From NCBI GenBank assembly GCA_000752035.1, contig CCFE01000022.1, positions 1-17,036 on the forward strand: 17,036 nucleotides of DNA, given 5' to 3'. This DNA comes from Bacillus rubiinfantis. Lineage in GTDB: Bacteria > Bacillota > Bacilli > Bacillales > Cytobacillaceae. The notes under the pieces were generated by a model. It worked only from the letters and a program-made list of their open reading frames with translations. It ran no database searches and was not told the DNA's origin. A program made the translations under genes and the position numbers. Below are positions 13,755-17,036 of this stretch, piece after piece. Each line of letters opens with the position of its first letter. Position 1 is the stretch's first letter.

Positions 13755-14402
13755 ATGTTAACACCAGTTACGCTTCGCGGGAGCATAGTTTGCCTTGAAC
13801 CTATGACAATTGACCACGTTAATGAACTCTGTGTTGCTGCTTCGGAAGATAGATCTACATACACTTATACCTATGTTCCAAATGGTCACGAAGATGCGAA
13901 ACGTTATATTGACATTGCCCTAACAGACTTTTTGAAAGGCCGTTCGTTGCCATTTGTCGTTCGTCATATTGAGACTGGTCGTATTGTCGGAACAACACGA
14001 TTTCTCGATCTCGAATTTTTCTCATGGCCGCCTCCATGGCCACCGGGTGTTGCCAATGGGGTCTCACCTACAGATTTAACCTCACCAACCGTGGCTGAAA
14101 TCGGCAGCACTTGGTATACTGCTTCATTCCAACGCACGGGTGTCAATACAGAGTGCAAGCTGCTGATGCTTTCTCATGCTTTTGATTCATGGCATGCGAT
14201 CAGAGTTACGCTGAAAACTGACGCTCGTAACACACGTTCACGTTCTGCGATACTACGTCTTGGTGCTACTTTTGAAGGTATTCGCAGGGCACACACCCCT
14301 GCAATTGATGGTAGTATTAGGGATACTGCCTATTATTCAATCCTTGCCGAAGAATGGCCCGAGGTACGTGCACACCTTCAAAAGAAGCTTCAAACGAGAT
14401 AG
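13755..14402 (+). CDS. GNAT family acetyltransferase (RimJ/RimL type)
   Basis: 215 residues. It begins with the LRGSIVCLEPMTIDHVNEL pattern of RimJ/RimL-like N-acetyltransferases, has the RIVGTTRFLDL strand, and ends with RSAILRLGATFEGIRRAHTP, then RDTAYYSILAEEWPEV, the typical acetyl-CoA fold closing segment. A proline/tryptophan-rich insert (WPPPWPPG near 91-98) lies before the central strand. The substrate may be a protein N-terminus or a small amine; nothing here decides. Start ATG 13755 follows AAGGTG by seven bases. Single-gene unit ended by a shared hairpin. Confidence 0.88.
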   Translation: MLTPVTLRGSIVCLEPMTIDHVNELCVAASEDRSTYTYTYVPNGHEDAKRYIDIALTDFLKGRSLPFVVRHIETGRIVGTTRFLDLEFFSWPPPWPPGVANGVSPTDLTSPTVAEIGSTWYTASFQRTGVNTECKLLMLSHAFDSWHAIRVTLKTDARNTRSRSAILRLGATFEGIRRAHTPAIDGSIRDTAYYSILAEEWPEVRAHLQKKLQTR

Positions 14403-14425
14403 AATTTCCGGACGTGTATATGAAT

Positions 14426-14471
14426 AAAAAAGCCTAAAGTCTCTTACAACACGGAGAAGTTAGGCTTTTTT
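14426..14471. terminator. Bidirectional terminator between acetyltransferase and aldehyde dehydrogenase genes
   Basis: AAAAAAGCCTAA (14426-14437) is the exact reverse complement of TTAGGCTTTTTT (14460-14471), with a 22-nt loop. T tracts are produced on both strands, so it can end the plus-strand acetyltransferase and the minus-strand dehydrogenase transcripts. Confidence 0.85.
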
Positions 14472-14509
14472 ATCTTTCGTTAACATTGTAAATCCTCATT
14501 TCCATAATG

Positions 14510-15880
14510 CTACTTCAAAAATATCTTAATTTTCTTCAACCCATCCTTGACATTTGGATAACGGAAAGGAATATCAATGCGCGTCGTTTGTTTTAAGATA
14601 CTTTTTTTATGGGAAAAGGTATCAAAGCTCCCTTTTCCATGATAGCTGCCAATCCCGCTAGTGCCCACGCCGCCAAAAGGCAGATAGGGGGAGGCGAAAT
14701 GGTAAACAGTGTCATTGACACAACCCCCGCCGAATGAAACACTGCTCAAGACCTCCTCCGCAGTCTGACCATTTTCGGTAAAAATATACAGCGACAGCGG
14801 TTTGGGATGATGCCCGATTCCGTCAATCACCTCTGACAGCTCACGGTATTCCATCACTGGAAGAATCGGCCCAAAGATTTCATCCTCCATAATCGGATCG
14901 TCCCAGGTAATCTTTGTTAACACCGTCGGCTCAATCCTTAGAGCATCCCGGTTAACCTGACCACCCAAAAATGTAACCCCATTTTCTAAAAAGGTAGCCA
15001 GCCGCTGGAAATGACGTTCGCTGACAATCCGCGTAAAATTGGAATTTTGTAAAGGTTCTTCCCCATATAACTCAATAACAGCAGCTCGTAACTGCTGTAA
15101 GAACTTATCTTTCACCTTCTCATGAACATAGAGGTAGTCAGGCGCAATGCAGGTCTGCCCCGCATTTGTCCATTTCCCCCAGGCAATCCGCTTTGCGGCC
15201 ACACGCAAATCAGCATCTTCATGAACAATGCACGGGCTTTTCCCGCCAAGCTCTAATGTGACAGGAATCAGCTGTTTGGCGGCTGCCTCCATGATGATTT
15301 TTCCGACGGCAACGCTGCCAGTGAAAAAAATCGTATCAAAATGTTCCTTAAGGAGGGCTTGGCTCGTTCCGACACCGCCTAGGACGACAGCGACAAATTC
15401 ACGCGGGAAGCACTCACTGATGATTTTTTCCACAACCTCCGAAGTCTTTGGTGTTAATTCTGACGGTTTGATTACCGCACAATTCCCAGCAGCAATCGCG
15501 CCGATTAATGGCGCCAGTGCTAACTGAAAGGGGTAGTTCCACGGAGAGATAATTAAAGCGACACCATATGGTTCAGAGTAAATATAGCTTTTCGATCCGA
15601 TATGTGTCACCGGGGTTTTCACCTTTTGCGGTTTGACCCAGGACGCTAAATGCTTGATTGTAAATCGCAGTTCTTCAAGGACAAAACCAATTTCCGTCGA
15701 ATAGGCTTCAAATTCGGATTTATTTAAATCCGCCCGCAAGCTGTCCATTAATTCTTGTTCGTACTGCATCACCGCACTTCTTAATGTTTCTAAAGCCGTC
15801 AAACGGAAAGCAACGTCTCTCGTCTGATCCGTCTGAAAAAAATTTCGTTGTGCTGTTACTAAGGATTGATACGTTTTCAC
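14510..15880 (-). CDS. Aldehyde dehydrogenase (YwdH-like, class 3 type)
   Basis: 456 residues from the chosen start. The family residues are all present: PWNYP with N114, the TGSVAVG cofactor loop near 187-193, E210 in LELGGKSP, the nucleophile C244 in GQTCIAPD, and EIFGPILP. The short length and the C-terminal KSILKQTTRIDIPFRYP fit class 3 (fatty aldehyde type) enzymes such as Bacillus YwdH. It oxidises aldehydes to acids with NAD(P)+. Start: GTG at 15880 with GGGGGT upstream; the frame extends to an ATG at 15919, but that lies two bases after the previous stop with no ribosome site. It follows the iron alcohol dehydrogenase, so the pair could take an alcohol to an acid. Confidence 0.9.
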   Translation of the reverse strand: MKTYQSLVTAQRNFFQTDQTRDVAFRLTALETLRSAVMQYEQELMDSLRADLNKSEFEAYSTEIGFVLEELRFTIKHLASWVKPQKVKTPVTHIGSKSYIYSEPYGVALIISPWNYPFQLALAPLIGAIAAGNCAVIKPSELTPKTSEVVEKIISECFPREFVAVVLGGVGTSQALLKEHFDTIFFTGSVAVGKIIMEAAAKQLIPVTLELGGKSPCIVHEDADLRVAAKRIAWGKWTNAGQTCIAPDYLYVHEKVKDKFLQQLRAAVIELYGEEPLQNSNFTRIVSERHFQRLATFLENGVTFLGGQVNRDALRIEPTVLTKITWDDPIMEDEIFGPILPVMEYRELSEVIDGIGHHPKPLSLYIFTENGQTAEEVLSSVSFGGGCVNDTVYHFASPYLPFGGVGTSGIGSYHGKGSFDTFSHKKSILKQTTRIDIPFRYPNVKDGLKKIKIFLK

Positions 15881-15921
15881 ACGATTTACCCCCAGAGTAT
15901 ATTTGCTATTATTATACATGG

Positions 15922-17036
15922 TTACGCTTTAAGACTGGTATAGAGATGTTCCATATCTTTTTGTGAAAGTATTTTTGGAACAGGGTAGAGGGGGTTGGCT
16001 TCTTTTAAAGCACGGGCGGCCATCACAGGAATATCACCGTCTTTAATCATATCCAGTTTGTCGGGAATCCGCATTTTTTCATTAAGCTCTTTTACCTGCG
16101 TAATAAACATTTTTGCCCGCTCTTCGATTGACTCAGCCTGCCTGCTTATTCCAATTACATCGGCTAATTCTGCCAGCGGTTTATAGACAGATTCACCATA
16201 ATAGTCAAGTACATATGGCAGCGTAACGGAATTAGCCAAACCATGGGGAACGTTGTAAAAACCGCCGAGAGTGTGGGCAATCGCGTGAACATTCCCCACA
16301 TAAGCACGCGTAAACGCTAATCCAGCCAAGTAGGCCGCCTGTTGCATATTCGTTCGCGCCTCCATATTATTGCCAGCGGAATAGGCCTCAAAGAGATTTT
16401 CAAAAATGAGCTTAATTGCCTTCCTGCTATATTCTAGGGTCTTAACCGTGTTACTTTTTCCGATATAGGCCTCAATTGCATGCGTCAGCGCATCAATTCC
16501 GGTAGCCGCAGTAATATGCGGTGGCAGGCCGACTGTTAATAACGGGTCAAGTACCGCATAGTGGGGGATAAGCGCTGGGTCCATGATTGCGTATTTCTCA
16601 TGTGTGCTGCTGTCGGTGACAACTGCCGCCAGCGTCGCTTCACTGCCTGTACCCGCGGTAGTAGGGATTGCCGCCAGCGGGGGAATCGATTTTCTCACCT
16701 TTAGCACGCCTTTCATCGCTGCTATTGATTTATTTGATCTTGCAGCCCGGGCTCCGACCCCTTTGGCACAATCCATAGGGGAGCCACCGCCGAAGGCGAC
16801 AATTCCTTGACAGCGATTTTTCACAAATAACGCGTAGGCCTCCTCGATATTTTCTATCGTTGGGTTAGGGACGGTTTTGTCATAGATAACAGTGGTAAGT
16901 CCGATATTCTCACATTCTTGTAAAAAATCAGCCATCAAACCTAGCGAGGTAATCCCCTCATCCGTGACAATTAACACGCTGTCTATTTGATTATTTTTCA
17001 ACAGCGCAGGCAACTTCATAACACTATTTTCTCCTT
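15922..17036 (-). CDS. Iron-containing alcohol dehydrogenase, 5' end outside the window
   Basis: The frame is open to the window edge. The first in-frame ATG, at 17019, is not a convincing start: the codons before it read GENSV and run into KLPALL, which fits the G-x-x-S-x-x-KLPALL strand found about 25-30 residues into this family, so the true start is beyond the edge. Numbering from that ATG, the NAD-binding GGGSPMD is at 77-83, TTAGTGSE at 120-127, and the iron ligands are D176, H180, H245 and H259, with the conserved H249 between. Group III enzymes reduce aldehydes or oxidise alcohols with NAD(P). The stop lies 41 nt before the aldehyde dehydrogenase start; no terminator intervenes, so the two form an operon. 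Confidence 0.92.
   Translation of the reverse strand, partial: GENSVMKLPALLKNNQIDSVLIVTDEGITSLGLMADFLQECENIGLTTVIYDKTVPNPTIENIEEAYALFVKNRCQGIVAFGGGSPMDCAKGVGARAARSNKSIAAMKGVLKVRKSIPPLAAIPTTAGTGSEATLAAVVTDSSTHEKYAIMDPALIPHYAVLDPLLTVGLPPHITAATGIDALTHAIEAYIGKSNTVKTLEYSRKAIKLIFENLFEAYSAGNNMEARTNMQQAAYLAGLAFTRAYVGNVHAIAHTLGGFYNVPHGLANSVTLPYVLDYYGESVYKPLAELADVIGISRQAESIEERAKMFITQVKELNEKMRIPDKLDMIKDGDIPVMAARALKEANPLYPVPKILSQKDMEHLYTSLKA

Noticed and set aside
15922..17019. Complete alcohol dehydrogenase starting at ATG 17019
   Set aside because: The frame stays open to the window edge, the codons before the ATG fit the family's conserved strand, and the AAGGAG is 11 nt away; the gene is cut by the window.

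Overview
The window looks like chromosomal DNA from a Bacillus-type Firmicute (Bacillaceae in the broad sense). The signs are strong AGGAGG-like ribosome binding sites, frequent GTG and TTG starts, AT-rich spacers, U-tailed hairpin terminators and gene families typical of that group. No phage, insertion sequence, tRNA, rRNA or CRISPR array is visible.

Left part (1-4579): a set of unlinked genes. They are the 3' end of an amidohydrolase, an MBL-fold hydrolase, a small secreted protein with a CGC motif on the minus strand, a four-TM metallophosphoesterase with a clear promoter, and a convergent family 2 glycosyltransferase. Hairpins separate most of them.

Centre (4747-11546): a seven-gene membrane cassette. 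Five plus-strand genes are tightly coupled: a polytopic membrane protein with a C-terminal YFDLKVR motif, a stand-alone DUF4129 protein, a DUF4350 protein, a MoxR AAA+ ATPase and a DUF58/vWA protein. Stops and starts overlap at three of the junctions. A SpoIIM-like membrane protein follows on the opposite strand, its 3' end overlapping the DUF58 gene by 20 nt, and then an RDD membrane protein runs divergently from it. From memory, the same order, including the inverted SpoIIM-like gene, occurs in Mycobacterium tuberculosis around Rv3690-Rv3695. If so, this is a very old unit whose job is undescribed. The likely logic is a MoxR/vWA chaperone pair acting on or through a set of integral membrane proteins. 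No transglutaminase (TgpA-like) gene is present, although DUF4129 is often fused to one.

Right part (11547-17036): a 331-nt intergenic region carries three diverged units at an exact 52-bp period, each ending in inverted ATGAGAAC/GTTCTCAT-like arms. A cysteine synthase and an OsmC-family protein follow as a likely operon. Next come an approximately 80-bp palindromic intergenic element, a small two-TM protein (minus), a RimJ/RimL-type acetyltransferase (plus), and a minus-strand operon of an iron-dependent alcohol dehydrogenase (cut by the window edge) followed by an aldehyde dehydrogenase. That last pair could oxidise an alcohol to an acid.

Several starts were moved from the longest open frame to sites with a good Shine-Dalgarno sequence: GTG 4747, ATG 5681, TTG 8325, ATG 10746 and, on the minus strand, GTG 15880.
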